Shown here: positions 35,326 to 48,900 of the stretch, piece by piece
How the letters are laid out: every line of letters starts with the position of its first letter
Position numbering within the stretch: position 1 is the first letter of the stretch
Assembly: GCA_019787685.1 (NCBI GenBank)
Contig: JAHNUO010000005.1
Coordinates: forward strand, 2,046,001-2,110,000
DNA length: 64,000 nucleotides
Reading direction: 5' to 3'
Origin: Chiua virens
Lineage: Eukaryota; Basidiomycota; Agaricomycetes; Boletales; Boletaceae
Made by a program: the position numbers and the translations under genes
Notes under the pieces: generated by a model
The model's input: only the letters and a program-made list of their open reading frames with translations
The model's database searches: none
What the model was told of the DNA's origin: nothing

Positions 35326-37454
35326 TACAGACCCGATCGGTAGCCTCTCGGAATTACTTTATGGACGCTTGAAATGATAGTAAGTACCATCAACTGGATA
35401 TCACCGTAACTCGGAATCGGTTCCATGCCAGTGGTTCTTCAGGCTTCAAGCTTCAAGTACCAGCTCGGGCTTATTCCCGAGCGCTTGCCGGTTGTGATGT
35501 GTGAAACCCTACTCACCATGTAAAAAAGTTCGTCACATTGGTTTCAGCAACCTCTAGGCCTGAATCACGCACACTACATACACAGCAACCCGCCTCTAGG
35601 TGAGACTCCCATCCCAATCCAATCCATGGTCAAGCCATTCACGCTGCATGCACTGCAGTCCACCTCCAAAGGTCATATTTATCAAACGTGTTCATGTATG
35701 CATGCCTCCGCCACGTAGGTGGCGTTTACCTTTGGGGAGGTGGCAAGCAGAGGCGATGTCTGTCAATCAGCACATCGCGTACCTCGTTACCAACACACTT
35801 CGTGGCCTCTTCGAAGCGCCTTGACGATATCCTCGGTGTCAGTCCAGAACTTCACTTTTCGACGGAAAGTTTGATCCGTTTTACTTGTGTGGGATTCTAC
35901 GCATATTTCATCATCGTGTCGGCGACGCCGAGGGGATGAGATTCATCATTCAACTGTTCACAATGCTTTTTATCAAAGTAAAAACTGAGGTCGGAGGTCG
36001 GAGGACTTGGGAGTGAGTCGCGATCCGAGCTGATAGTCTATCGAACGGCGGCCGAAATTGATTTTTAGCGCTCTTTTAGGTCCCGCTAGACTTTCTAGGG
36101 CATAATAGCATCCGATTAGAGGTAGAAGCAGTTTCTAAGAAGTACGAGTATCGACTGCACTGAACAGTGTTCAATCCTGTGCTCTCGAGACCGAATCTAT
36201 ATTTCCAGATCAGAGAGAGAATAGTCGTGCTAATCGTACGAAGGTGTGATCTAACACCTGCAGAGTTGGTCCATTTCCCCTGGTTCCCGATGCAGCGGCG
36301 ATGCTTCGCAATGAGCATCCGAATCGGCCCGCGGCACGCATATACTCCCTTTGCCTGCCGTGCAGCGCTCAGCACGCAGTGTTTCACGGGGAAACTCGGT
36401 GTGAAGCGTACACATTGACACCGTGGCGAATCAGGACTTCGACCAACGGAGCTAACGCGGTGAAAGCTGTAGCGGCGAAGTAATCACTAGGATTTCGGAA
36501 TGCTGCACCAGAGTAGACGTTCTACCATGAAAATGTATCCACCATCAGGAACCGCCCTTAAAACCTACTTGCTCTCGGAGTTGCATGAGGCGAAATGATT
36601 CAATGCACTCGACCTCGAGGACTGATCCCCACATCACTACAGCCTGAGGCCGGACTAGACCATCAAACGTGAGATTAAGTTGTCAATGAGATTGTCCAGG
36701 CCCAGTTCTCCGCTATATAACCAGTGAGTGTTTTTCGTCTAGTCAATGAGGTGATTCTGCATGGCACTTAATGGCTTCAACGACATGTCGAATTGCTGGC
36801 ATTTCGGGCCTCAGAGACCGATGCTGAAAACGACCTATTTTTGTAGATTTCTTGGATGAGAAGATTAGATGGTGACTTGCAATTAGACAAGTGTTTGCGA
36901 TAGTAGGTCCATCGGAAATGCCCCCACGGACAAAGCATGATTGGGTTTACGGATGAATCCTTTGAAGGGTTTCATAATAGTCATTATGTAATACTGTTGT
37001 GGGTGCACTAGCACTGCCACTGTTGTACATTGACTTGCGCTTCAATTGAAGTTACCTATGTTAGTCTCGCTACACGATACCTATTCATTCATGCACATGG
37101 ACAACCTTGCATATACGAGTGACAACTTGGCGGGCTGACGACAATTCAATACGGGACGACGAGTCGCGACCCAGCCTAGTGCCAGTGGAAATTCGAAGCT
37201 GAGGTATTTTGCAGATAAGGGGCACAGGAAGTTGGTCACCTGGTGCGTTCTCTGCCAGGTTTTTTGATGGCTCGTACGTCACATCGGCGGATGGATCCGA
37301 GACGACCAGGCATTGGGCATTGGGCATGTGAACTGATACATACCTGTTCCATGCCTCTTCACTCTCTGTAGCGGCTGCGCGCACGTAACATCAGTCATGA
37401 CCAGTGAGTAGTGCGTGGAGATACAACTTCGATGTGCTGACTGGCTGTTGAGAT
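35326..37454. other. Intergenic, with an ankyrin relic
   Basis: No complete gene is visible. Apart from the ankyrin fragment at about 36290-36483, I see only short frames without motifs. A minus frame at 37085-37384 (100 codons) has ordinary composition but no recognisable domain. Confidence 0.45.
36290..36483 (-). pseudogene. Ankyrin-repeat fragment
   Basis: On the minus strand the codons read VEVLIRHGVNVYASHRVSP after an Ala/Leu-rich helix, closely resembling the IELLIRHGANVHF segment encoded near 46,130 in the NACHT-ankyrin gene. In-frame stops follow immediately, and no other ankyrin units are near. It looks like the remnant of a lost NACHT-ankyrin relative. Confidence 0.4.
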
Positions 37455-38459
37455 TTGGAGAAAACGATCAGAATTGAGACCGAGGGTGTAATATCTTCGA
37501 TCACCTTCCGACACGATGGAAAGCATCTTCTCGGCGGTAGTGCACTTGGGACACTTACAAAATGGGGGATCGATGGCAGGGAAATAGGGCTACCAATGTC
37601 GATGTGCAGCGAAGTTGGAACAGTCGCTGCATCAAAGAACGGTCTATGGATTGTGTGCGGTATATCGACGGGATCGGCAATAATTTGGGACGGGTCGACC
37701 CATGCAAAGGTTATCGAGGTCGAACCTACACATACGGACTGGGTCCTTTCAGTAGACATTTCACCGGACTCCAAAACATTCGCTACAGGATCATACGACA
37801 AGACAGCCGTCCTCTGGGACATCTTGACAGCGCAGAAACTGCTCGGGCCGCTCAGGCATCCCGCTCACGTCTGTGCGGTCAAATTTTCTCCCGATGGCGA
37901 GCGCTTGGCTACGGCAACTTGGGGTGATCTGTCGATTCGCATCTTCGACAGGTACACAGGAGAGCTTGTCACTCAAATTTCCAACGCGGTCAACGCGGTC
38001 CGACCGAATCCATTTGCCTGGACAAGTGATGGACAGCGGATCTTTGCATCATATAAGGTAGCATGAAACAACTCAACGTGGAGACAGCCAAGGTGCTTTC
38101 AAGCTGGTCGATCGACCCCCACAGGGTCATTGGAAGCATCAGCCTAGCAAACAATGGGCAATTCAGTCGCGTGTCCAGTTGAACGGGAGATTACACTCTG
38201 GGACACCGTCACCCATGCGATGGTTGATTCACCCATTCGATACACTGGTCGTATCAAGTCGATAGCCATTTCACCAGACGACACCTTACTTGCCACTGGC
38301 CAAGATGACGATCAAATCACCCTTCAGAATCTCCGAGATGTTCTTCCACCATCATACTTCGTCATGCCAGCTACCCCAGCCTCTGAACGTCCGCAACTGG
38401 ATACAAATACCCGATATAATGCAGTCGTAATGTACTCCAAGACTCGTCGTTTATTGTAG
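37455..38459 (+). CDS. WD40-repeat protein with compensating frameshifts
   Basis: A beta-propeller scaffold; in Agaricomycetes such propellers often accompany NLR-like or HET proteins. The first frame (to 38066) carries about four WD40 units: ISSITFRHDGKHLLGGS, SAIIWDGSTHAKVIEVE, VLSVDISPDSKTFATGSYDK, CAVKFSPDGERLATATW. After FASYK the sense moves to another frame (MKQLNVETAKVLSSWSI, from 38063). Near 38165 it returns to the original phase (REITLWDTVTHAM, IAISPDDTLLATGQDDD), ending with LQNLRDVLPPSYF and a stop at 38459. The two shifts cancel. The true start is not evident: no in-frame ATG near 37455, where the frame opens with TTG. It lies 38 bases before the TPR-HET gene and may once have been one transcript with it. 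Confidence 0.7.
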
Positions 38460-38497
38460 GCTGATGGTTTTTGTTTTTGTTCGTTAGATACCGCTCA

Positions 38498-41400
38498 TGC
38501 AAATTAGCGAACTGGGGTTCGAGTCGTGGATACATGGAAGACTTGGGAACGCTGAATCTGTATTTACTCAAGAAATTACCCGTTCTTCTGGAGATCATCA
38601 TGCCCTGGCAAATCGTGCTTTTATACGTGTGCGCTCCGAACGGTGGAAGGAAGCATTCAACGATGCCGAAGAGGTAATCTTCCAATGCTATTTCGTCTTA
38701 AAAACACTCAAGCTTGTGTTAAGTCTATCAAGATCCAGCCTTCAGCCATAGCTTTCATTGCAAAGAGTATGGCGCTTGTTGGAAATGGCAAGATCGCCGA
38801 TGGATACCGCTCGTGTGATCTTGCATTTACGCATTCCGATCCTAACGACATATATCTTCTCCATGCTATCAAGGTGTGCATTGATGTGTCGATGGTGGTT
38901 CATATTCTCACTCCAATCAGTCTATTATTTTTTGCATGGCGGAAGACTACGAGGAAGCGATTTCACATCTAAGCTGCGAGATTCGTATTGTGGACTGATA
39001 TATACCACTCTGTTCGGGTATGTGCACAATAGCGAAGCGATCAGTGAGCTTCTGTTTATTTCATTTCACAGGCGCAGTTATACATATTGTTCGGTAACTC
39101 GCGGCAAGCATGCCACTGAGTATGAGCATGCAGTACAATTATTTCAAGCCGCACAGGCCCCAACCCGGGCATTTGAACGTCCTCATCTAACGATGATGTC
39201 GCTGGTGAAAATCTTCGAGGTGAACGGTGACAATCACTGACTCTCTTTCAAGATTTTCGGCTGGGTTTTCGAAGATCTTTGGATTGATGCCCAACGCGGA
39301 CTCTGTGAGGCTTTGTGTGCAGCGGATCGGCCAGCAGAAGCCATAGAAGCCCTCCACGAGATGAACTACTACTTTGACAACGAGGTGCGGCCGAGCCAGT
39401 CAACTACGAACTGGGTTACGGGTAAGTGTTACTGATCAAATTCATCCCATATAACGTTCGCACTTGTACTTCAGACTTCAAGCAAAGATGTGCGTTGACT
39501 CTTGAACGAAATGGTGATGCTGCTCTCGCTATCAACGATTACAAGGAAGGAACGACACACTACACGCTCGCATTGCAGCTCTGTCTACCAAGGCAAAAAC
39601 CAAAACCAAAAACTACCATCTTGAAAAAGTGGGTTAAGGCGAAGTTGACAAGCAACGACTCTTGGACGGAAGCATTGAGCACTTCTGTTGAGGTATGTGT
39701 TCAACATCATCACGATGGTTCTGCTGTTGACCAATTTGTACAAAGTTCAAGGTCCCGAGACTCGCAATCTACCAAGTCTTGTGTGACTTTCTCGCAGAGG
39801 TTCATCGCATACCGGACGCTATCAAATGTCTCCTGTCTGTCTCGACGGATGCCAAAGCGGAGACAATCATGAATGATGAATTTCATCTATGGGTACCTGG
39901 TCAGTTGTTGTGTCTGTGGTTCTGTTAAATTCTTTGCAGTGACCACTCTTTCAGATTTCTACCATCGCTGTGGTGACACTGCTATGCACTTAGAACAATA
40001 CGATGTAGCGATCGAGCATTACTCGGCTGCGGCAGTGCTCCAGCCCCAAAATGCTAGTACATTCTTCAAGCGAAGCCAAGCTCGAGTGGCGATAAGACGT
40101 TGGGATGATGCACTGCAGGACGCCAATGAGGTATGATTATTGTTCACCTTCTTGACTTCTCTCCAATGACTTGAATTGTGACGTAGGCGGTGCGAGTGGA
40201 TCCCTCCAGTCCCATGGGCTATGAAATGCAGTACACCGTCTTTTATGGGACGAGACGATACGACGAGGCGATCGATGCTTTCGAAAAAATGCTGTTTGCG
40301 ATCGAACAATCCAAGGACCCAGAAATCAGCAGTATGTGTCTTCTTTGTGAGAATAATGATCACGTGTGACGGCCTCGCAGAAGCGTCGCAAGCGCTATGT
40401 TTCGCCGACCAAAATACGCTCAACTCTACTTGAAAAAGCTTACGCAATTCTGAAACAATCTCCACTGGTCCTCATTGATGTCACCTCTGGGCATCTGTAT
40501 AGTGAGGCCGAACGCAGGGACATCTTCGAGCGTGACTTGACTTTCAAAGAGCTGATCGCTTCCATGTCAAAGGAACTGGACGAGGGGCGCATCCAAGAAG
40601 CCGTTGACAAGTATTTTGGATATGCCATGTTGTCGCACGTTTGGACCCGGCTGAAGGAGGGGAATGAGCCCAAATTCGCAGATTTGGACGAAACGAAGAA
40701 GACCGTATGGGATCTGCCCAAAACCCCCCCTTGCGAAAAGTTGCGCAAGTTTTGCCACGAGGCACGCAATATGGGCTTCAAATGGGGATGGTCTGATACC
40801 ATTTGCATCGACAAGACCAAGAGCGCCTATCCTCGACCAATCTCTTCGATCCATGTACAAATGGTACGAACGCTCCGGGGCAACGCTCGTTTTTCTTGAA
40901 AGTGTCAAACATCCATCCAAGCCCGGAGATCTCAGAGACAGTATATGGATGACGCGTGCATGGACTCTACAAGAGCTTCTCGCACCCAAGGTCATCATTT
41001 TCTACGACTCCGAATGGAAGCGTTACCTCGATGACTCCAACCCGAACCACAAGAAGTCTCCGAGCATCACACAAGAGCTAGCAGCAGCCATCACGCTCTC
41101 CAGTGAGACCATTGTCGAGTTCCATCCGGAAAATCTCAGGGTTCGTGAAAAGCTTCGCTTAGCTTCGACACGGAGAGCAACCATCGTGGAAGATGTTGCA
41201 TACTCTCTCATTGGGATATTCAAGAGTGACGTCGAGCCACGTTATGGCCATGAGCACGCTGCACTTGGACGGCTCTTGGATGAAATTGTAACCCGCTCCG
41301 GAGAAGTTACAGTGCTCGACTGGGTCGGAAAATCATCAGCTTGAATATAACAGCTGTCTCCCAGATGCCATCTCTGTTTACAGCCAGAGACCTTTCAGTC

Positions 41401-41966
41401 CAGGACCCCTTGGAGGGGAAGCAATGGAAACATCGATCGCACGCCTCCGGGGAGTGTTGGCACATCATGAAATCGTGAAATTCTACAACGAAGTCAGTGC
41501 TCTGCCGAGCGCAACTCTCGTGACTCGTCGTCTCTCTCTTCCGTCCATCATCTTCCGTGTCGATTCCCTGGTTATAGAGGACCTGAACCCTGCCGGAGAG
41601 AACATGTATACTGCTACAATTCCCGGGATTGGTACAGTCACGTTCACGACCGCAGACACGCTCTCACCGCGGGAGGCAAAGAAACTTATCTTGGCTTACC
41701 CGTGGATTCAGTATATCCGGGGTCCGCTTCGTAGGACCACACAGGAACATATGGATCATGATATCGCATCCCCGCCTCCTGCCGTATTTGACGAGCGCAC
41801 AGCATTGCAACTGATCGCTCGCTTCGAACAACCATTCAGAGCACTCCTCTTCTTAAAGCAGCAACCCGACCTGTACAAAAGGGTTGCTGCGGAGCACGAG
41901 ATCGTCGTCGAACCTGTCCTCACCTCGTTGACAGGTATCCGAGTGAAAATTTTACATGTCCTCTGA
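38498..41966 (+). pseudogene. TPR protein with HET-type C-terminal domain (at least two frameshifts)
   Basis: HET domains mediate incompatibility-type cell death in fungi. The N-terminal exons encode TPR-like helices (HALANRAFIRVRSERWKEAF near 38,605; AIAFIAKSMALVGNGKIADG near 38,745; TFFKRSQARVAIRRWDDALQ near 40,060). The HET-like core begins near 40,500 with YAMLSHVW (about 40,620), WSDTICIDKTKS (about 40,790), MTRAWTLQELLAPK (about 40,948) and TIVEDVAYSLIGIF (about 41,180), matching the HET signatures. A one-base insertion near 40,832 and a net +1 change near 41,344 each move the frame. The C-terminal frame 41424-41966 continues without a stop. Introns occur near 38,673, 38,871, 39,420, 39,690, 40,130 and 40,330. 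Clean splicing cannot repair the two shifts, so this copy is probably broken, or the bases are assembly errors. Confidence 0.72.
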
Positions 41967-42627
41967 CCTGCAAGGTTCAATTTCTACTAGTTCCTGTGTT
42001 CGTTATCTTCTAGGTTCGTTATCAAGTTTGATCTCCCTCGCGTCGTCCTGCCAGCTTTTGTTACGTATCTCTGTCTTGATCTGACCTCGTCGAATCATTT
42101 ACTCCCACACCCCGTCACGGTGGCATTTCACTTGCTTATCGTCCACCTGATGTTCTCTGAGACTTGCATTTACAATAATTTCGAACCTCTCTTACCCTTG
42201 TTTATTCACAAGGTCGTTGCCAGCTGGGCAGTGCTGTTGTTGGCGTACATATATTTGGGAAGAAAGCCAAAACTGCGCAGTACTCCTTCTGTTTCTGCTA
42301 TGCATGACTATGATATGACCAACTTCTGCAGTTCTAGTGAGTTACGAGACTTGCCTTCCAACTTCTTTTACTGGAATTTAGCAGTGGCGATGGTCGGATG
42401 TCTCAATCTTCCAGAAGCACTGCACTAGTACTTTGCGCCAGTCATATAATGTATGTAAGTCGCATCTCCCGCCTAGATGGTCATCACAAGACCTCTCTAC
42501 TTCCGGTGAGGTTATAACCGGAACCATAACAGGTGACTTCGATCGCTTATACAAGTTGGGTTCATATGACTCTCTCATGGGATAAGGATACACGGTGTGC
42601 TTTCGCCCCTTCTTCGCCTTGACTCTC
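41967..42627. other. Intergenic
   Basis: One plus frame at 42120-42428 contains hydrophobic stretches but no recognisable motif and no conserved start context. The last about 200 bases probably hold the transporter promoter. Confidence 0.4.
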
Positions 42628-44359
42628 ATGGGTTACCGAGAAGAGCTCGACAATCTGTCTCAATACCGCAATGCCTATGCGCTCGCAATCTCTGCCTCCA
42701 TGGGCTCCGTGTTCTACGGCTGGGATACGGGTCTGATTGGAGGCGTATTGTCTCTCAGTTCATTCCAGCAATACTTTGGCATCGACCAGCTGTCCGCGAC
42801 TGCGCAGGCCAACCTGAACGGGAACATCGCTTCAGTGCTTCAAGCTGGCTGCTTGTGAGTCATTTCAGGTTCTTCGTTTCAGCGTGCTCCATTTGTTCGT
42901 TAGTTTCGGGGCATTATTTACAGGTTGTATGCCCGGTCGCTTTGGCCGCAAGATACCGCTTATCATTTCCGGATTGATATACCTCATCGGGAGCATTATA
43001 CAGACAGTCTCTGGAATCGGAAGCAGCCAGGTGGTTGCGCTACGTGTGCTCTACTTCGGCCGGTTCTTGGGTGGCTTTGGTCTGGGCATGTCCACCGCCC
43101 TGATTCCTTCATATGTGTCAGAGTCCACACCAAAATCGATCCGTGGCCGTTGTACCGGCATGATCCAGGTTTTGAATAACATCGGCATGATGCTGAGCTG
43201 TAAGTCGTTCTTTCTCGAGTTTTCCCATGAGCCTTGACCAATAGGTATTTTAACAGTCTGGGTAAACTATAGCTCTTCTCTTCATCTCCCATTCGGGGAG
43301 ATGCAGTGGAGGATGCCGTTTGCAGTCCAAGTAGTCCCGGGGGTCCTCTTTATTCTCTTCATGCTCCCCCAACCAGAATCACCACGGTGCCTTGTCGAGC
43401 AGGAACGCTACGACGAGGCAGCGAGGAGCCTGGCATATACAACGCGAAGCACTATCAACGACAAAGCAGTTGTTGCGGTTCTTGAAGAGATCAAAGCGGA
43501 TCTTGCTGGAAAGCAGAAGACTTCGGTCTGGAAGCAATTTCGCATGATGGGCGAGTCGAAGACTATGGCGCTACAAGCTTTCATTCCCTCGTTGGTCATG
43601 CTGTTCCAACAATGGACTGGTTCCAATGCCATCAATTACTTCAGCCCTGAGATATTCGCAGAACTCGGTATCACCGGTAATAGTACTGGACTTTTCGCCA
43701 CTGGAATCTACGGCGTCGTCAAGGTAGTCACAGTCACAACCACGGTCGTCTTCGCAGTCGAAAGAGTGGGAAGAAAGACGTGCCTTCTCATCGGTGGCTT
43801 GGGCCAAGGGTTTATGATGCTATGGATTGGAGGATACAGTGCACTTCACCCGCAGACTACGATGGTTCCTGCAAGCTACGTCTCAGTCGTCGCGGTCTAT
43901 CTTTACGCCGCCTTCTACTGCATCGGGTTCGGACCCAACCCGTGGGTGGTCGCTGGGGAAGTTGCACCCAATCACGTGCGGAAGGCTGCCATGTCCCTTG
44001 CTATGGGAATGAACTGGCTATTCGCATTCGTAATCTCGCGCGTAACGCCCAACATGCTCGAAGAGATCAAGTACGGGACATTCTTGTTGTTTGGCATGTG
44101 CTGCATGCTCATGTCGGCGTGGGTGTACTTTTGTTTGCCGGAAACTAAGGGGTATGCGTTGGAGGATATCCGATTCTTGTTCGAGAAGGACATGTTTGTG
44201 AGAGCGTTGGAAGATGCACCTGGTGGACGTATTTTTTTGGGTGGCCGGAGGTCGACACCTGTGACGGATATGAGGAAAGCTGCAGGCGATGATATTGTGG
44301 TACGATCATCGAACGAGAAGTTGGACGAGGAGAGGGTGGAACATGGGCAAGTGGTATAG
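42628..44359 (+). CDS. MFS sugar transporter
   Basis: Plasma-membrane hexose-type proton symporter of the sugar porter family. Three exons, 42628-42854, 42904-43199 and 43257-44359, splice to 541 codons, the usual family length. N-terminal FYGWDTGLIGG lies in helix 1. GRFGRK follows helix 2, and GRFLGGFGLG and PSYVSESTPKSIRGR lie between helices 4 and 5. The large central loop contains PESPRCLVEQERYDEA. LFQQWTGSNAINYFSPEIF is the helix 7 substrate-site motif, VGRKTCLL follows helix 8, and PETKG closes helix 12. The introns are 49 and 57 bases with standard ends. The reading frame is intact. Substrate specificity cannot be read from sequence; quinate- or lactose-type transport is possible. Confidence 0.93.
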
Positions 44360-44454
44360 CCGAGTCGACCTCGTTAGGGTTGTTCGAGTCATGAGGTTAA
44401 ATTGTATATGTATGACAGCACAGTGCTAAACTCTTCCATCACGTAGAGCTTCTG

Positions 44455-45299
44455 ATGTCTTATCTACGGAATTGGTTTTCACTCAACACTACAGCACCTC
44501 CGCCTGTACCAGCCCAGACTACGATTCCAGGGTCATTCGTACGAGAACAAGACGACAACGACGACGGTTCGAGCACGGCAGACGAAGACGATGCTCCGCC
44601 TGCTTTCCCAGCACTGAACAGCGCCCAGCGTGCATCATCCTCATCCTCAACCCCAACCCCATCTCAGAGCATTCCCACAATACTAAGCGACGATGCATTG
44701 ATGCCCCCACCACCTCTGCCTGACTTGGCTAGTCGACAGCCTGGCGTCACACAGGGGAAACCCCAAACCGCATCCTCATCCTTACTTGCACCGATGGCCA
44801 CAACGGAACGACCAAAGAAGCCCTCGAGAAAGGTGGCACTTGCGCCAGGGTATGGTCCGTTGGATTGGGCGAGTTTGAAGTCGTCGGGGCAAGACCTCAG
44901 GGTACGTCCCTTACTCCGAGTCAGCCTTCCTGTGTTCCGTGTTGATAGGCGTTCCCGACGGAAAAACAAACAAACAGGGTACAGACACGCTAATACGGAT
45001 CCCACCGTCCGTGCTGAAGCTGCATAACAAGAAAGACGACGCTTGGACGGCTATCAGCGGCAAGGTGTACAACATCACGCCGTATCTCCCATATCACCCG
45101 GGTGGTGAGAAAGAGTTGATGCGAGTGGCAGGGAGGGACGGGACAAAGTTGTTCTGTGAGTTTCGTATCGATCGTATCTGGACCCCTCAAACTGATCTCG
45201 ATTCTACTGGCAGCACTGACGCATGCGTGGGTGAATGCAGACTTTATGCTGGATGCATGCCTCGTCGGATTTCTTGTCTCTGAATCATACGCGTCATAG
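44455..45299 (+). CDS. Cytochrome b5 heme-binding domain protein
   Basis: Three exons (44455-44901, 44978-45155, 45214-45299) give 236 residues. The first about 150 residues are a Ser/Pro/Asp-rich, probably disordered leader. The b5 domain follows: KKDDAWTAISGKVYNITPYL, then the axial-ligand motif YHPGGEKELMRVAGRDGTKL, and a second ligand in LTHAWVNADFMLDACLVGF. There is no reductase or membrane-anchor domain, so it probably works as a soluble electron donor with a separate partner, like the b5 module of Irc21/Ncb5or-type proteins. It starts 95 bases after the transporter stop, on the same strand. Choosing the acceptor at 44977 rather than 44948 keeps the frame open. Confidence 0.9.
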
Positions 45300-45937
45300 A
45301 GCGATATGTTGGACCTACTACTCGATACTTACTGACATAGATTCTTGACAATAGACGGCGATGCTAGTTTAACCTTTCGCACGCGGGCCTAACGAGAATG
45401 TCTAACAAACCTCTCTTTCAAATATCTCCGTCAGGAAGGCTAAAATCCCATTGGGTAGCAAGTTCTGCGAAGTGGCTCAGGACATCCCACTCAACCCTAT
45501 GCGTATTGCAGGAGTGAGAAAGGCGTTTCTGTCAAATTCCTTGCTCATGCCGAGGTTGATGTATGCAAAGGGATCGAGTTTATGTGCCTCCCTCCAACGG
45601 GGAAGCTCGCTAGACAATCCATGGGTGCTTAGAGACTATACCGTTGACGAAGTGCGAACTGAAAGCTGAGATGCGGGCTCAGAGGAACAGGCCGGCATTC
45701 GGACACTCTGATATGTGAGCTTGGTTTTAGGTCGATTCTGCCCAATAAATGAAATCTAACTGATGTGTTTTGGTATATTGCCAGCACGAAATGAGTTTTT
45801 GACCGGAAATAGCATGATATATTCGTGATACTCTCCCACCTACCACGGATTTCGCTGAAAGCAACTATAAGCCGAGCCTGGTCAAATATGATTAACTTGT
45901 CTCCACTCAACACCGTATGATCCAGACACCTACTGGG
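45300..45937. other. Intergenic between convergent genes
   Basis: Lies between the 3' ends of the b5 gene (+) and the NACHT-ankyrin gene (-). A 72-codon plus frame at 45451-45669 shows no motif. Terminators would be expected here, but none is identifiable. Confidence 0.5.
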
Positions 45938-48900
45938 TTAGCCCATTCCTTCAAGTCTCGGCCGCTTTTCCACATGGTCGGGAATGCCACCATCCTCAAG
46001 GCTCGCATGCGCTCTTTTCACACACCGTGCAGTACAAACCATGTCAACGACGGCAAGCTGACGCATTAATTCAAGGTATGACGTGTATGCAATCTGAACC
46101 GAGGCGCTGAGAGCAGGAAAATGCACATTGGCACCGTGACGAATCAGGAGTTCGATAATCGTGGGGCTTGCACAGAACTGTAGCGCAACGAGGAGAATAT
46201 CGGGCGGCAACGAAACGCTGTACGAGAGCAGAAGCTCCACCACGGAAGTGTATCCCTTTTCGATAGCCGCCATCAAAGCTGATTTTCCTTTGGAATCACA
46301 GGAGTTGGGATTGCACCCAGCTTCGACGACCATTCTGACCAGCTGCGGACATGTTCGTTCCCAGTACCCGGCAATGATAAGATGAAGTGCGGTATCTCCC
46401 ACAACGGTAGTGAGCTTTGCGTTTGCACCGTTGCAAATGAGGAAATGGATCGTCCGCGGAGCCAAGCGATACCAAAGCGCCATGAGCAAAACATCAGGCG
46501 GGCATGGGATATTGGATGAACTTAGAAGCTCCAGTACGGAACCAAAGCCATATTCCATGATAGCCATCCAAGCCGATTTTCCTCCAGAATTACAGCGCAT
46601 CGGATCGCAACCAGCTTCGATGAAGATCTTGACGAGTTTCAGAGCCGTAGATTCGCAGTATCTGGTGGCGACGAAATGAAGGACCGTTTCCCCATTAGTC
46701 GTGTTGGAGTGCACGTCGGCACCTTTGCGAACTAGTAATTCAATCATTTCGAGGGTGGATCCATGCTGTAGTGCAGTTGGAAGGATATCAGGAGGGCACG
46801 GGACACCACACGAGAGCAGGAGGAACTCCACTACGGAAGTGTATCTATATTGAATGGCAAATTCTAGAGCCGTTCTGCCCCGGGCCTGAGCGGTGGGATC
46901 ACAGCCGGCTTCAACAAAAGTCTTGACAAGATCCAAACACCGTCGTTCCTCGTACAGGGTGATAGCGAGGTGTAGGACTGTATCTCCATTGCTCGCGGTA
47001 GAATGTACGTTGGCGCCGCCTTCGCGAACAAGGAATTTAATGGACCAGAAGGGGTAGCCACGGTCCATTGCGGTGGGCAGAAGGTCGGGAGGGCCGTTGT
47101 ATGAGAGATATTTTATCACGGAGATATATTCATGATCCACGGCATTTTCCATAACTGTCTTGCCCTGACCATCGCAGAATTGGGACTACAGCCGGCTGCA
47201 AGGAGAAGCTTGACAAGCTCCAAACGTTCGCTTTCTTGGTACTCTTCGCACGGACCATATATGTCGTCCTCGTCCTCATCGTCCTCGTCTTCATCTTGCA
47301 ACTCGTCTAAGTCCATGACGACGAGATGAAGCGCCTTATCTCCACCGAGGGTGCATGCATCTATATTGGCACCTCCACGTAATAGTGACTGGATCATCCT
47401 GGGTTTCTGGCGTTTCTGCAACGCGAAGAGAAGGATGCGAGAGGGAAGTGGAGCCCTGCGCGACATAAGGTATTCTACGACTGTGATGTATCCTCGTCTC
47501 ACTGCGACAGTCAGGGGTGTCTCTTCTCGTTCGTTCCGCGAGCCAGGGTCACAACCAGCGTCGAGCAGCATTTTCGTTAGCTCCAAGGCGCGTGGTTCCC
47601 AAGGTGACATTGCGGCGAGGTGAAGTGCTGTGTCACGTCCACGCGAGACGGCGTGGACGTCGACCCCCTTCTGGAGTAAGAAACGGACCACCGAGACTGT
47701 TTCGGGGGTATTTCCGGTGCATGCAGCAATCAGGAATCGAGCTGGAGGTGGCTGATCCGGTGGAAGGAGAAACTCGAGCATCGAAGTATGTGCCGCGTTC
47801 AGAGCACGTTCGACTAACTCTACACCAAACGGACTGTCCGGAGCAAGGTTTTGGCCAAGCTCATGCAGCCTTCGTGCGAGCGCAACGTGATCTCTGTCAG
47901 TTTGATTGCTGTCCCCTGCGTTTGGCCTCGCGCTGTTGAAGATGGCACGATACAACTCTTCGTCCCCAATTTCGTGCGCCCATTCCGTGAATGCGTCTGT
48001 TTGGACAAGCTGAACGAGGACCCGAGTGCTACACCAAGGCATACACACTGTGGTCGAGAGGAGCTCCGACGTAACCATACTTCCTCTCTGCAGCAGCTCA
48101 CCAACAAGTACATCGTTACTCAGATCGACGGCGACCTCGAGTGGCAAGGCATGGCGAGAGTCATCGACGACCAAACCCGGTACTGTGACGTCGACGCTGC
48201 TGCCAAACAAGGTGATCGCATGTGTGGTTTTCCAAAGGTCTGCAGCATACACAAGCGGATTCGTCCCCGGTCTTGGCTTCAAAGGATGACTGCGGGAGAG
48301 GAACGAGTCAAGAAGACTGACAGAGGAGTAGGCAATCAAGATGTAGAGTACAACGTCGTGTCTTGATGATGGCCATGGAGGATAAAACCTTCGGGGATCC
48401 TCCTCGCGCAACTCGCAAAGAAGATCCCAATGTGATGGATGACCATGGATCTCCGATGCGAAAGACTGAAGTACCTCTAGGACGAGAGATGATGCTGGGT
48501 CGACATAGGCAAGATGATTGAGCCCAGTAGAAAACACATAAGATAGCATTGGAGAGGACTCGGACATCGCAAGACTGGCCCGAAAGCGTACTTGTTTGAG
48601 GAGGCTAGTGATGTAGAACATGCACGTTTCGGTCACCTCAAGGTGGGCCTCGTAAGGGATGATGCGATACATCAGTAGTGCAGTGCGGCTTGTAAGGTAT
48701 TCCTGTGCAATGGTCTATTCAAATATTGCTCATGGGGGGGAAACACACAACGTACTTTCACTGTGAGATGAGATAAGGCGAGGACATCCGTCTCCTTATT
48801 ATATAACACAAGGCTGGATAGCGCATCTAGCAACGCGGGTCCAAGCGACTGTGTCCCACAATGGATCCTTCGCTCTCGAGGATCGAACGACAGGCCATCA

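Noticed and set aside
37391..37822. 143-codon minus frame
   Set aside because: Antisense to clear WD40 repeats on plus.
47132..48366. Several plus frames up to 171 codons
   Set aside because: Antisense to ankyrin repeats; low-complexity Ser runs mirror the acidic run of the real protein.
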